From assembly GCA_045617845.1 (NCBI GenBank), contig JAZLJL010000084.1, positions 4,876 to 68,875 on the forward strand: DNA of 64,000 bases, written 5' to 3'. The DNA is from UBA1181 sp045617845. Lineage in GTDB: Bacteria > Bacteroidota > Bacteroidia > Bacteroidales > Paludibacteraceae. The notes under the pieces are model-generated. The model was not told the DNA's origin, searched no databases, and saw nothing but the letters and a program-made list of their open reading frames with translations. A program made the position numbers and the translations under genes. This document shows positions 43,703 to 53,780 of the stretch, piece by piece. Within the stretch, counting starts at the first letter, position 1. Each line of letters starts with the position of its first letter.

Positions 43703-44944
43703 TTAACTTCTTACTTGACCATCACCCTTGATAATCCATTTATAGGTGGTGAGCTCTTCGAGCGCCATAGGTCCGCGCGCATGCATTTTCTGCGTGGAGA
43801 TACCGATTTCGGCACCCAATCCGAATTGTGCGCCGTCGGTCCATGCCGTCGTCGTGTTCGTATAGACACAAGCCGCATCCACCATCAAGTCGAACTTAGC
43901 AATGGAAGCGTCATCCTTGCTAATGATCGCCTCGCTATGCTTGGAACTATATTGAGAGATGTGATCCAAAGCAGCGTCCAAAGAATTGACGGTTTTAATG
44001 GACATCTTATAATCCAAGAACTCCTTTCCGAAAGATTCGGCAGTCGCATGCTCCAAATAAGGATACTTACCCGCCAAAGCCGCATATGCAAGATCATCGG
44101 CATAAATAACCACATTCTTCGTAGCCATTCTTTCGCAGACAACCGGAAGATCGGACAGTCTCTTTTCATGGACGATAAGACAATCCAAAGCGTTGCAAAC
44201 GCTCACTCGACGAGTCTTAGCATTAAAGACCACATCCTGAGCTGTCTTCAAATCGCCGCTTTCATCGAGGAAAATATGGCATACGCCAGCTCCCGTCTCA
44301 ATGACCGGGATATGGGCATTCTGACGCACAAAGTTTATCAATCCGGCACTTCCCCTAGGAATAATCATATCCACATAGCCAACCGCATTAAGCAGTTCGC
44401 CGGTTGACTCCCGTCCAGCAGGCAAGAGAGCCACGATATCCTCAGAAACACCCATCCGACGTAATACGGAATGAATGATGCCGACAATCGCGGTATTAGA
44501 GTTATGGGCATCTGTACCGCCCTTCAAGACACATGCGTTTCCGGACTTCAAACAAATGGAGAAGACATCGAAACTGACATTAGGACGTGCCTCGTAGATG
44601 ACGCCAATCACACCGAAAGGCACACTGATTCGCCGCAACCACAAACCATTCGGACGATGCACATCCTTCAATACCTTACCCAATGGAGACGGTAGGCTAG
44701 CCACATTCCTGATATCCGATGCGATTCCCGCAATGCGTTCTTTGGTTAACATCAAACGGTCATACATCGGATTAGACTTTTCCATCTTATCCAAATCCTT
44801 CTGATTCTCCGACAAAAGATAGTCGGTTTGCTTCTCTGCCTCATCGGCTACCGCCAACAACACCTCGTTAATCTTCGCGTCGCCAAGACCATTTAGCGTC
44901 TTGGAAGCGTCACGTACAGCGGTGAATAATTCAGTCATTTCCAT
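43703..44944 (-). CDS. proA: Glutamate-5-semialdehyde dehydrogenase (gamma-glutamyl phosphate reductase)
   Basis: A 413-residue enzyme of proline synthesis that reduces gamma-glutamyl phosphate with NADPH. Family markers are VIYEARPNVSFD, GGTDAHNSN and the catalytic-Cys region RRVSVCNALDCL. The C-terminal signature is AQFGLGAEIGISTQKMHARGP. Length is normal. A -7 box (minus TAAATTTG, 44979-44986) lies 35 bases upstream. proB is not adjacent. Confidence 0.97.
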   Translation of the reverse strand: MEMTELFTAVRDASKTLNGLGDAKINEVLLAVADEAEKQTDYLLSENQKDLDKMEKSNPMYDRLMLTKERIAGIASDIRNVASLPSPLGKVLKDVHRPNGLWLRRISVPFGVIGVIYEARPNVSFDVFSICLKSGNACVLKGGTDAHNSNTAIVGIIHSVLRRMGVSEDIVALLPAGRESTGELLNAVGYVDMIIPRGSAGLINFVRQNAHIPVIETGAGVCHIFLDESGDLKTAQDVVFNAKTRRVSVCNALDCLIVHEKRLSDLPVVCERMATKNVVIYADDLAYAALAGKYPYLEHATAESFGKEFLDYKMSIKTVNSLDAALDHISQYSSKHSEAIISKDDASIAKFDLMVDAACVYTNTTTAWTDGAQFGLGAEIGISTQKMHARGPMALEELTTYKWIIKGDGQVRS

Positions 44945-44978
44945 TGTGGTATATATATTAATTCATAATGCTTTATTG

Positions 44979-44986
44979 CAAATTTA
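44979..44986 (-). promoter_or_regulatory. Candidate -7 box for proA
   Basis: The minus strand reads TAAATTTG, fitting TAnnTTTG, 35 bases before ATG 44944. The -33 position is TTTT rather than TTTG. Confidence 0.4.
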
Positions 44987-45027
44987 CGATTTCAATCAAA
45001 ATAATAAAAACGGGAATCACAAAAGTT

Positions 45028-45762
45028 TTATTCTTCACCCAAAGCCATTTGCGACAATGAGGACAGAACATGGAAAGCTATGAAATTCCCAAATGTGGCA
45101 GGCATATAAGAGATGGTGCCTACTGTCGATACCTTATTCTCTTCCTGTACCATCAAAACAGCCTTTTCATCGGGTAATTCGGAGCTAAACACCACCTTGA
45201 AACCCTTCTTTATGCCAAGTTTCCCCAAACGCTTCCGAACTGCTTTCGCCAAAGTGCAATTATAAGATTTGGAAATATCCGCGATCTGAATCTTAGTGAT
45301 GTCGCTCTTTGCGCCCGCACCCATCGACGAAACGAGAGGCAGACGGCGTTCCATAGCACATTGGATAAGATAGACCTTCGGACTCAAGGTATCGATGGCG
45401 TCCACCACGAAATCGTAATGGGCCTCATCCAACAATTGAGGGATCAATTCATCCTTCAGAAAAACGGCATGGACATGAAGGTTCAACTCAGGATTGATGT
45501 CGAGAAGACGCTTCCGGAGAACTTCGGTCTTATCCATCCCCAACGTTGAATGCAAAGCCACCAACTGACGGTTGATATTGCTTTCGCTCACCTTGTCGGC
45601 GTCAACGATGGTGATCTCGCCGACACCACCTCTCACAAGCATCTCTGCCGCATATGCGCCGACACCGCCAACACCTACGACCAGTACATGTCTCTTCTCC
45701 AGAGAAGCCATTACTGTTTCACCTAAAAGGAGCTTCGTCCTGACTTGCCATTCCTTATCCAT
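45028..45762 (-). CDS. tcdA: tRNA threonylcarbamoyladenosine dehydratase
   Basis: A 244-residue ThiF/E1-like ATP-dependent enzyme (TcdA, formerly CsdL/YgdL) that cyclises t6A37 in tRNA. The Rossmann loop is VVGVGGVGAYAAEMLVRGGVG, and DADKVSESNINRQ is the ATP-binding signature. SYMPATFG near the C-terminus is also family-typical. ATG 45762 is chosen over the longer frame to 45858. A TAACTTTG on the minus strand lies 20 bases upstream (45781-45788). Confidence 0.92.
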   Translation of the reverse strand: MDKEWQVRTKLLLGETVMASLEKRHVLVVGVGGVGAYAAEMLVRGGVGEITIVDADKVSESNINRQLVALHSTLGMDKTEVLRKRLLDINPELNLHVHAVFLKDELIPQLLDEAHYDFVVDAIDTLSPKVYLIQCAMERRLPLVSSMGAGAKSDITKIQIADISKSYNCTLAKAVRKRLGKLGIKKGFKVVFSSELPDEKAVLMVQEENKVSTVGTISYMPATFGNFIAFHVLSSLSQMALGEE

Positions 45763-45890
45763 CTTAATTAAAGTTTGGGACAAAGTTAAGAAATAATCAC
45801 CTGCACGGAATATCAAGGCGCACGAAAAAAGCGAAGGGGTGTGGGGCATATGGCTCACACATCGTCGCCTTAAAAATTTTATTTAATGAA

Positions 45891-48800
45891 TTACTCTTTT
45901 ACGATGGATTCATCATAAACCTCCTTATCCGTGGAGATTTCCAAATGATAAACTCCGGAAGAAAGTCCCTTTACATCGATGGATTCGGATGGCTTCACAT
46001 TCTCCTTCACCATGACCAAACGACCCAAGTTATCATAAACGAAGAGATCGAAAGAATCCGCGATGTTCACATTCAGGACATCACTGACCGGATTAGGATA
46101 GACAGAAACGACAGGTACCATCTCCTCAGACTCCGTCTCCTCCTCCAAATCTGTCGTAAAACACTCATCGCTGTTACATACTCTAGAACTATTAGCGGTA
46201 CCCGGAGTAGGAGAGAAGACACGTCCACCGGAACAATCACCAAATGTCACCCATTCATCACCACCATCACTCAACAAACCATATGACTTATTCTCCTCGG
46301 TATATCCATATTCAGCGTCATCGACAATATACACATCCTCTCCACATTTCATATTAATCGCAATATACGAGTTAGATGTATTGGACAACTTGAATCCCAC
46401 ATGCAAAGGGCCACGGAAAGACATTCCATCCGCCCAAACAAGCAACCTGCCCTTAGGCGCCACCTTAGTCTCCTCGTATCCATAAGGAATCATGTACTTC
46501 GTACTCTTCCTGGAATTATCAGTCAAATACATACCCGCAAGATTGATAGTCTCGTCTCCGTCATTGTAAATCTCGAACCAATCAGGATAATTACCATATT
46601 CGTCGGCTGTGCCTCCTGTCTTGTTATTAGAAGCACAGATCTCATTGATTCTGATGGAAGGTTGCTCACAGTCGCCCAACTTCTCGAAGACAGCGGTCAA
46701 AGAGACATCCCCATTCACCTTCACATGGTAAACAGGATCGGTAGAGACATATTCTCCTGTGGAAGTAGGAACCGCAGGAGTCCCATAAACGATAGCCTCC
46801 TCGAAGGAAAGCTTCAAATCAGAACTCTTCGCCTCATGCTGGTGCACCTCCACGGCAAAAACATTCTTACCCTTCACCAATAAAGAGCAAGGAATAACAA
46901 CAGTCTCAACGGAATCATTTGCCCAAGTACTGGAGAACTTCGTTCCACTCACTTGGTTCACATCGATATTGCTGTAGGCAACCCTTTGACCATTCACGTA
47001 AAGAATATAAGAGTCATCAAAAGTAACGCGCGCGACAATCGCCTTCACGTCATCAAGGTCATCCATATCAAACACACTTCTAAAATAAACCGCCGCATAA
47101 TGGTTACCTGCCTCGCCACTCTCAATGACAGTGTTAAAGTCAGAGTCATCACCATCATGATAGCCCATCACACCTGAACCAGGCAACCATGAAGAATCGT
47201 CAAAGTCCAAATATCGCCAACTCTTTGAGGACATACCATCCTTTGAAGTATAACACTTCCACTCCCTGGTTTGGGTATAGGCAAGACTCGTCGTATCAAT
47301 CGGATCCTCCTCAACGACCACCTCCGTGTTATTAGATTCGCCCTCGCTCTTCCACCCAAGGAAACGATATCCGACTTGAGGGATAGCCTCAACCGTCAAC
47401 TCCCTGCCTGAAATATACTTTCCTGAGAATGAAGAAGAAGGGACAAGGTCACCGTTCATCAAGACATGACATTTTGATGAGCTGGAAGCTAAATTCAGTC
47501 TCACTAGGCTACTACCATCGTTCTCAGGGAAGTTATCCTTATCAAGCATTTGACTGTAAATATAGCCAGGACGATCTTTCGCGAAATCCAACATGATTCG
47601 TACTTTCTCCATGTTATCCAATTGAGCACCATCGAAAGACGCGCAGAACTCTTTTGATACCAATCCGGAAATGCTATCCCAAGTAGCTTCCACATTTTCA
47701 TACTTCAGAGTGGTACCGAGCTGAATCAAATATCTATTTAAGAATTTATCCCTAAAAGTCTTGTTTTTCATCAAATTGGAGAAAATGATGGTTTTCCACT
47801 TCGTGTCATCAGTGAAACCTTTATCTTTATCACCATTAGCCCAATTACTACGGGAACCGGCACCCATCGACCACTGGAACATATCGACAGAAGGGACACA
47901 ATGGTTACCATTACTTTCGTCATAAAGTCCCAAACCAAAATCGGTATCAAAAGAGATCCAACGGAAACGACCATTGTTACGCTCCCTCCACATCTTGCAG
48001 TTGTTAGCAGGCCAATCTGTATTGACGATGAACTGCTCGAAAATTTGGTAGTCGATATACTCATCCATATCCATCAACTTAGAAGCCTTGTCAAAATAAT
48101 CATCCGCCTCAGGATTATTCGTTGAAAGGAAATCGACCAAGTAATTGTAGGCGTCAATCGTTCCACAAGTAGGGACAACACCATTTTTGTTCGTAATCTC
48201 AATCACATCGATATCCTTCTCGTCCAAACCATAATTAGATTCGACGAAAGCCTTATTAGTACGTTCACGCAATCCCATCAAACCTTTATATTCACCATTC
48301 AAGAAAAAAGCCACAGGTTGATAAGCTTGGTAGTCTATATTCATATGCTTCGCAATGGACTGCATAAAGCCATCTCGGCAACGGATATAACGCTCTTCGT
48401 GCCCATTTCCACCATTCCTGAGTTGCAAAGACTTATATTCGTTCCCAATCTTATCCGAGAAAAAGTCGTACTCCAACTTGGTATTCTTATTGCCCATACG
48501 ATTACCCGCCTTGATCTTCAAAGACTTGACATCGTACTTACGGGAACAACCGCCCATGACCTGGATATCCACCTCATGGGACAAAACACGTTGGTTATTG
48601 ACAATATACTCGAAATTGGCAGGACGAGCCCAATCCATCACATAATTAAGTTTCCTGTCAGGGAGACAAGAAGTATGTGGATTTTCAGAATATTCATTAT
48701 ACTCAGCACCATCCGTATAGATACCAGTCACGTCATTATCCAGGTTTTCCTTATCAGTCACGATGGACACAATAGGCAAAGTGAAACCGGAAGAACAATT

Positions 48801-49610
48801 GTTATGTTTCTCGTCCACGAAAAGGAACGTACCTGTCAAAATAGGGCTCGACATCATTCCATCCTTATAAGCCCTTGCCCTTACGATCATGTTTGAGAAC
48901 GCCTCGACTTGAATACCAATCGATTGATTATACTTATTACCATTATCCTTAGATGGTTCGGAACCATCGGTCGTATAATAAATAGTAGCTCCGTCAGTTT
49001 GGGTAGATAAATAAATTACTGTATTGTTGTTCGAAAGGACACCCGGCTGCGCTCCTCTATCATTGAAAGTAGGAGCGAAACAACGGGAAGACAAACTTTT
49101 ATAGGATTGACTATTCGCTTGTTTGGGAGTCGGCTCCATATAACCGGCAACGCCGTTATAGATACCATAGGAGATGTGAGTCAAAGTGGGCTCATACCTA
49201 AAAGAGTCGATGGAAACGCTTGATTGGTCCTTGATCACCAAGATTCCACCACCTGAATCAAGTTTACGCTCCGTCTTGCTATCCATTTCGGAACCATCAA
49301 AACAGAACACCTTATATCCATTTCCGGAAACCTTGATAGACTCATTGATTTTCCATTCCCACTCCATTTTAATGGAACCATCAGATTTAATTTTGTAATG
49401 TACAAATTTGTACCCCTGCAAATCGACGCTGTGTTCAGCATCATTAGACACTTCAACCCAACCATTATAATTCTGGTCTACCATATAGGTTGAAATATTA
49501 CATGGCATCACTTCACTCACCCTAACATCCGCATTCGCCGCAAACCCAAAAGACAATCCGGCTAGCACGAATGCCGCCCTTGTCTGTCCGAATCGAATTA
49601 GTGTTTTCAT
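45891..49610 (-). CDS. Large T9SS-secreted CotH/lamin-tail protein
   Basis: A 1239-residue secreted protein. After the signal peptide come an N-terminal lamin-tail domain (about 30-150), a chitobiase-like beta domain (TDGATIYYTTDGSEPS) and a CotH kinase-like domain at about 280-650. The CotH core has SLKIKAGNRMG, PVAFFLNGEYKGLMGLRER and RWISFDTDFGLGLY, whose Asp residues are the likely metal and catalytic ones. A sandwich segment and a second lamin-tail (IRINEICASNNKTGG) follow. The end is a T9SS type A domain (VYPNPVSDVLNV). CotH proteins can phosphorylate secreted proteins; whether this one is active is unknown. ATG 49610 starts the signal peptide. Confidence 0.9.
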   Translation of the reverse strand: MKTLIRFGQTRAAFVLAGLSFGFAANADVRVSEVMPCNISTYMVDQNYNGWVEVSNDAEHSVDLQGYKFVHYKIKSDGSIKMEWEWKINESIKVSGNGYKVFCFDGSEMDSKTERKLDSGGGILVIKDQSSVSIDSFRYEPTLTHISYGIYNGVAGYMEPTPKQANSQSYKSLSSRCFAPTFNDRGAQPGVLSNNNTVIYLSTQTDGATIYYTTDGSEPSKDNGNKYNQSIGIQVEAFSNMIVRARAYKDGMMSSPILTGTFLFVDEKHNNCSSGFTLPIVSIVTDKENLDNDVTGIYTDGAEYNEYSENPHTSCLPDRKLNYVMDWARPANFEYIVNNQRVLSHEVDIQVMGGCSRKYDVKSLKIKAGNRMGNKNTKLEYDFFSDKIGNEYKSLQLRNGGNGHEERYIRCRDGFMQSIAKHMNIDYQAYQPVAFFLNGEYKGLMGLRERTNKAFVESNYGLDEKDIDVIEITNKNGVVPTCGTIDAYNYLVDFLSTNNPEADDYFDKASKLMDMDEYIDYQIFEQFIVNTDWPANNCKMWRERNNGRFRWISFDTDFGLGLYDESNGNHCVPSVDMFQWSMGAGSRSNWANGDKDKGFTDDTKWKTIIFSNLMKNKTFRDKFLNRYLIQLGTTLKYENVEATWDSISGLVSKEFCASFDGAQLDNMEKVRIMLDFAKDRPGYIYSQMLDKDNFPENDGSSLVRLNLASSSSKCHVLMNGDLVPSSSFSGKYISGRELTVEAIPQVGYRFLGWKSEGESNNTEVVVEEDPIDTTSLAYTQTREWKCYTSKDGMSSKSWRYLDFDDSSWLPGSGVMGYHDGDDSDFNTVIESGEAGNHYAAVYFRSVFDMDDLDDVKAIVARVTFDDSYILYVNGQRVAYSNIDVNQVSGTKFSSTWANDSVETVVIPCSLLVKGKNVFAVEVHQHEAKSSDLKLSFEEAIVYGTPAVPTSTGEYVSTDPVYHVKVNGDVSLTAVFEKLGDCEQPSIRINEICASNNKTGGTADEYGNYPDWFEIYNDGDETINLAGMYLTDNSRKSTKYMIPYGYEETKVAPKGRLLVWADGMSFRGPLHVGFKLSNTSNSYIAINMKCGEDVYIVDDAEYGYTEENKSYGLLSDGGDEWVTFGDCSGGRVFSPTPGTANSSRVCNSDECFTTDLEEETESEEMVPVVSVYPNPVSDVLNVNIADSFDLFVYDNLGRLVMVKENVKPSESIDVKGLSSGVYHLEISTDKEVYDESIVKE

Positions 49611-49932
49611 AAGCAATTCATTTAAAATTAACACCATTAGAGGTAAGAAAACCCATCAGGAAAGTCGCCTTCCCTGTCAACTCTGTTTCATATCAAATTA
49701 GGAGGTTTTTTACCCTTTTCTTTGTAAACTCGATTACGAATATAATAAAATTTCCTTAAAATCAAAAAAAAAACGAACTTATACGCTTGATAATACGCAA
49801 AGAATTTTGTATAGGCTTGACCTGATGGAGCAACTTTTTCCTAAAAATCACACGAAGACGGAAATAATACTTTGTGGTATGCAAAAAATAAGATTTCTTT
49901 GCGAAACAAATAGATGAAATCTTTTTCTTGAG
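49611..49932. other. Intergenic region between CotH-protein gene and flippase gene
   Basis: About 320 bases, AT-rich, between divergent genes. A near-match TTTCTTTG at about 49895 could be a -7 box for the flippase. No clear -7 box for the minus-strand gene and no other structured element was found. Confidence 0.45.
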
Positions 49933-51417
49933 ATGGCTGAGATGAAAAACCTTGCTAAACAGACCGCAATATACGGCGTTAGCAGCATTTTAGGGAAATT
50001 CTTGAATTGGTGCCTCGTGCCCCTTTACACGTATGTGCTCACCAATTCCGCCGAATACGGCATCGTGACAAACCTCTACGCATGGACTGCCCTCCTTCTG
50101 GTTATCCTAACCTATGGCATGGAGACAGGCTTTTTCCGCTTCGCCAACAAAGAAAAAGAAAAAGTCAACGACGTTTACAGCACCGTAACGTGTTGCGTCG
50201 GAGCCACCTCCACCGTCTTCGCCCTCCTGGCCATCGCTTTCAGCCAACCGATCGCTGACCTACTTGGATACTCCAACCACCCCGAGTTCATCTGGATGCT
50301 CTGCGTCATCGTGGCGATAGACGCTTTCGACTGCATCCCTTTCGCTTTCCTTCGTTTCCAAAACCGACCCATCCGGTTCGCATACTTGAAACTCGCCATG
50401 ATCTTGGTGAACATCCTCTCCAACCTCTTCTTCCTGATAGCATGCCCGAAAATCAACGAAACCCATCCGGAATGGACCTCATGGTTCTATAATCCATCAT
50501 ACGGTGTGGGATACATCTTCGTCTCCAACTTCATCTCCACCCTATTCGTCACATTGATGCTGTTGCCGGAAATCCTCAAGACCAAACTGAAAGTGGATTT
50601 CTCTATGCTCAAATCAATTCTCCAATACTCTTTTCCACTCCTTATACTAGGCGTGGCGGGCATCATGAACCAAAGTTTGGATAAAATCATCTTCCCATAC
50701 CTCATTCCGGATAGGGCCATAGCCGACGCCCAACTCGGCATCTATGGAGCATGCTTCAAGGTGGCGATGGTAATGATGATGTTCACCCAAGCCTTTCGTT
50801 ACGCCTACGAACCATTCGTTTTCGCCCAAAATAAGGGAGGCGACAAGAAGCAGGAATGTGCGGATGCGATGAAGTTCTTCGTCATCTTCTCTTTCCTCAT
50901 TTTCTTAGGAATGGTATTTTACTTGGATATACTAAAATTCCTCATTCGAAGCGACTATTGGGAAGGCCTACGAGTAGTGCCGATTATTCTGATCTCCTAC
51001 CTCTTCCAAGGCATCTTCTTTAACCTCGCTGTATGGTACAAACTGACCGACAAAACGCAATATGGCGCCTATTTCTCTATAATAGGTCTAATAATCACCT
51101 TATTAGTAAATATCCTATTCGTGCCAAAATACGGTTACATGGCTTCCGCGGCTGCCTCGCTCTGCTGTTTCTTCATCGTCACTCTCCTCTCCTATTTCAT
51201 CGGACAGAAGCACTACCCTGTCCCATATGACCTGAAGACAATTTTCTTATATGCGGGTGTGACAGCGCTCTTCTTCGCCATACACACCTTTTCACCGGCA
51301 CAGGGCATCCTCAGATATGTGCAAGATACTCTCCTGCTGATACTCTTCGTGACGTTAATCATCAAGAGGGACTTGCCATTAAAGGCAATACCGGTCATCG
51401 GAAAGTTTTTCAAATAA
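49933..51417 (+). CDS. Polysaccharide/oligosaccharide flippase (Wzx/MATE-like)
   Basis: A 494-residue inner-membrane protein with about 12-14 hydrophobic helices. The N-terminus KQTAIYGVSSILGKFLNWCLVPLY is typical of Wzx-type translocases, which flip undecaprenyl-linked repeat units. No biosynthetic glycosyltransferases are adjacent, so the cargo is unknown. ATG 49933 follows an A-rich leader. Confidence 0.88.
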   Translation: MAEMKNLAKQTAIYGVSSILGKFLNWCLVPLYTYVLTNSAEYGIVTNLYAWTALLLVILTYGMETGFFRFANKEKEKVNDVYSTVTCCVGATSTVFALLAIAFSQPIADLLGYSNHPEFIWMLCVIVAIDAFDCIPFAFLRFQNRPIRFAYLKLAMILVNILSNLFFLIACPKINETHPEWTSWFYNPSYGVGYIFVSNFISTLFVTLMLLPEILKTKLKVDFSMLKSILQYSFPLLILGVAGIMNQSLDKIIFPYLIPDRAIADAQLGIYGACFKVAMVMMMFTQAFRYAYEPFVFAQNKGGDKKQECADAMKFFVIFSFLIFLGMVFYLDILKFLIRSDYWEGLRVVPIILISYLFQGIFFNLAVWYKLTDKTQYGAYFSIIGLIITLLVNILFVPKYGYMASAAASLCCFFIVTLLSYFIGQKHYPVPYDLKTIFLYAGVTALFFAIHTFSPAQGILRYVQDTLLLILFVTLIIKRDLPLKAIPVIGKFFK

Positions 51418-51561
51418 ATCCCGTATAAAATCATATCCGTAGGGGACGGATATCGCAATTGTACCGACGGGGAAAAACTGGCCTCCACTATCGCACCACA
51501 TGCCCAAACCTCCAAAATTGAAAATATTTATACGAATTTTCGTACCTTCGATAAAAATCCC

Positions 51562-51569
51562 TAACTTTG
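51562..51569 (+). promoter_or_regulatory. Candidate -7 box for the Lrp-type regulator
   Basis: TAACTTTG matches TAnnTTTG, 23 bases before ATG 51592. TTTC lies at the -33 position with a 20-base spacer. Confidence 0.5.
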
Positions 51570-51591
51570 GCAAAATTATTCGATTGAGATA

Positions 51592-52050
51592 ATGGAAAAG
51601 ATTGACGAGCTAGATAAGGACATCCTAAAAATCATCACAAGAAACGCCCGCATACCATTCAAGGATGTGGCCGCTGAATGTGGCGTTTCCCGCGCAGCCA
51701 TCCACCAACGTGTACAACACTTGGCCGACTTAGGCGTGATCATCGGTTCAGGCTACCATGTCAACCCGAAAATCCTAGGTTACCAGACTTGTACCTATAT
51801 AGGCATCAAACTCGAAAAAGGTTCCATGTACTCCGAAGTGGTTCCTGAGCTGGAAAAAATACCCGAAATCGTCGAATGTCACTTCACCACTGGTCCATAC
51901 ACCATGATGGTGAAACTCTACGCCAAAGACAACGAGCACCTCATGCAACTCCTAAACGGAAAAATCCAAAGCATCAAAGGAGTATCTGCCACGGAAACGC
52001 TCATTTGCCTCGAACAAAGCATCAAAAGGGAACTGCCAATCTCCCTATAA
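51592..52050 (+). CDS. Lrp/AsnC-family transcriptional regulator
   Basis: A 152-residue regulator. The N-terminal HTH spans about 20-45 (FKDVAAECGVSRAAIHQRVQ). The RAM ligand-binding domain follows, with GYHVNPKILGYQ and VECHFTTGPYTMMVKL. It is a homodimer or octamer binder of amino acids in other bacteria; the ligand here is unknown. It lies 207 bases upstream of sufB on the same strand, with an imperfect palindrome between them, so control of suf is possible but unproven. Confidence 0.9.
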   Translation: MEKIDELDKDILKIITRNARIPFKDVAAECGVSRAAIHQRVQHLADLGVIIGSGYHVNPKILGYQTCTYIGIKLEKGSMYSEVVPELEKIPEIVECHFTTGPYTMMVKLYAKDNEHLMQLLNGKIQSIKGVSATETLICLEQSIKRELPISL

Positions 52051-52135
52051 ACCGGAGGTTTCACCCCATTATTAAGGCGATGGCACAATCTATCGAGATA
52101 ACCAATTTGTACATTGTCTTGAAACAATAAACGAT

Positions 52136-52158
52136 AAGTGTTTAAATATTAAGCACTT
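52136..52158. promoter_or_regulatory. Operator-like palindrome upstream of sufB
   Basis: An imperfect palindrome: AAGTG-T-TTAA, centre ATA, TTAA-G-CACTT. It is 100 bases before ATG 52258 and downstream of the Lrp-type gene. A near-match -7 box TATTTTCG (52226-52233) lies between it and sufB. It may bind a regulator of the suf transcript; no factor can be named. Confidence 0.35.
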
Positions 52159-52257
52159 ACAATATATCGGGAAATCTGGAGGAAATTGCCGCAAGGGTAC
52201 TATTCGGATATTCCTATTTCTTTCGTATTTTCGCGTCACGAACATGTGGGTTGGATT

Positions 52258-53694
52258 ATGAATGACAACATAGTAGATACTATCACCAAAGGAGATTACA
52301 AATACGGATTTGTAACCGACATCGAAACCGAAATCATCCCCAAAGGATTAAGCGAGGAGGTTGTACGCCTCATCTCCCAAAAGAAAGGAGAACCAGACTG
52401 GCTTCTTGAATTCAGGCTGAAAGCCTACAAACATTGGCTGACGTTGAAAGAACCCCAATGGGCACACCTCTCCATTCCCAAAATCGATTACCAAGATATT
52501 TACTATTACGCCGCCCCTAAGAAAAACGCCCCAAAAAGCGAAAAGGACATCGACCCTGAGTTATTGAAGACCTTCGATAAGTTGGGCATTCCACTGGAAG
52601 AGCAAAAAAGTCTTGCGGGAATGGCGGTGGACGCCGTCATGGACAGCATCTCCGTCAAGACGACATACCGCGAAAACCTCGCCGAACTGGGCATCATTTT
52701 CTGTTCGTTCAACGAAGCGGTGAAAAACTACCCGGACTTGGTGAAAAAATACCTAGGAACCGTGGTCCCTTACACCGACAACTACTTCGCCGCCCTCAAT
52801 TCGGCGGTCTTCAGCGACGGCTCCTTCGTCTATATCCCGAAAGGGGTCCGTTGTCCGATGGAACTCTCCACCTACTTCAGAATCAACGCCGCCCAAACCG
52901 GACAATTCGAACGCACACTCATCGTGGCTGACGACGACAGTTATGTCTCCTACTTGGAAGGCTGCACCGCCCCTATGCGCGACGAAAGCCAGCTGCATGC
53001 GGCAATTGTCGAACTCGTGACACACGACAGGGCGGAAATCAAATACTCAACCGTACAAAACTGGTACCCCGGCGACAAGGAAGGGAAGGGAGGTATCTAC
53101 AATTTCGTGACCAAACGTGCGCTCTGCAAAGGCATCTCGTCAAAGGTGTCTTGGACCCAAGTGGAGACAGGATCGGCCATCACATGGAAATATCCTAGTT
53201 GCGTGTTACTCGGAGACAATTCGGTAGGTGAATTCTATTCCGTCGCCGTCACGAACAACTTCCAACAAGCCGACACCGGAACCAAGATGATCCATCTCGG
53301 CAAAAACACCAGAAGCCACATCGTCTCCAAAGGAATCTCAGCAGGTTACAGCCAAAACAGTTACAGGGGATTGGTGAAAGTGACGAAGAACGCCAACGGC
53401 GCTCGTAACTTCTCCCAATGCGACAGTTTGCTCATGGGAGACAAATGCGGAGCCCACACCTTCCCTTACATGGATATCCAGAACGACACGGCGATCGTGG
53501 AGCACGAGGCGACCACCTCGAAAATCAACGAGGACCAAATTTTCTACTGCAACCAACGTGGCATCAGCACCGAAGACGCCGTAGGCTTGATCGTAAACGG
53601 ATACGCCAAGGAAGTGCTCAACAAATTACCGATGGAATTCGCGGTGGAAGCGCAGAAATTGCTGCAGGTTTCATTGGAAGGTTCCGTGGGATAA
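52258..53694 (+). CDS. sufB: Fe-S cluster assembly scaffold SufB
   Basis: A 478-residue SufB of the SufBCD complex, which builds iron-sulfur clusters on an ATP-driven scaffold. Family features include the core RGLVKVTKNANGARNFSQCDSLL, where the cysteine aligns with the persulfide-accepting Cys of SufB, and the end motif FYCNQRGISTEDAVGLIVNGYAKE. ATG 52258 is chosen; the frame is open further upstream from TTG 52186. The next gene follows after an unusual 86-base low-complexity gap. Confidence 0.96.
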   Translation: MNDNIVDTITKGDYKYGFVTDIETEIIPKGLSEEVVRLISQKKGEPDWLLEFRLKAYKHWLTLKEPQWAHLSIPKIDYQDIYYYAAPKKNAPKSEKDIDPELLKTFDKLGIPLEEQKSLAGMAVDAVMDSISVKTTYRENLAELGIIFCSFNEAVKNYPDLVKKYLGTVVPYTDNYFAALNSAVFSDGSFVYIPKGVRCPMELSTYFRINAAQTGQFERTLIVADDDSYVSYLEGCTAPMRDESQLHAAIVELVTHDRAEIKYSTVQNWYPGDKEGKGGIYNFVTKRALCKGISSKVSWTQVETGSAITWKYPSCVLLGDNSVGEFYSVAVTNNFQQADTGTKMIHLGKNTRSHIVSKGISAGYSQNSYRGLVKVTKNANGARNFSQCDSLLMGDKCGAHTFPYMDIQNDTAIVEHEATTSKINEDQIFYCNQRGISTEDAVGLIVNGYAKEVLNKLPMEFAVEAQKLLQVSLEGSVG

Positions 53695-53698
53695 AAAA

Positions 53699-53773
53699 GA
53701 ATTAAGAGTTAAGAATTAAGAATTAAGAGGTGGATCGTTCCTCTCAAAATTCAAAGATTCAAAATTCAAAATT
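53699..53773. repeat. Low-complexity TTAAGAATTAAG and ATTCAAA tracts
   Basis: 53699-53729 is a run of GAATTAAGA-type units, and 53746-53773 is a run of ATTCAAA-type units. They fill the sufB-sufC gap. They look like slippage-born spacer and show no coding sense or clear hairpin. Confidence 0.8.
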
Positions 53774-53780
53774 AACTACA

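Noticed and set aside
52080..52257. Riboswitch upstream of sufB
   Set aside because: Only one imperfect palindrome is present; no conserved aptamer core that I could recognise.
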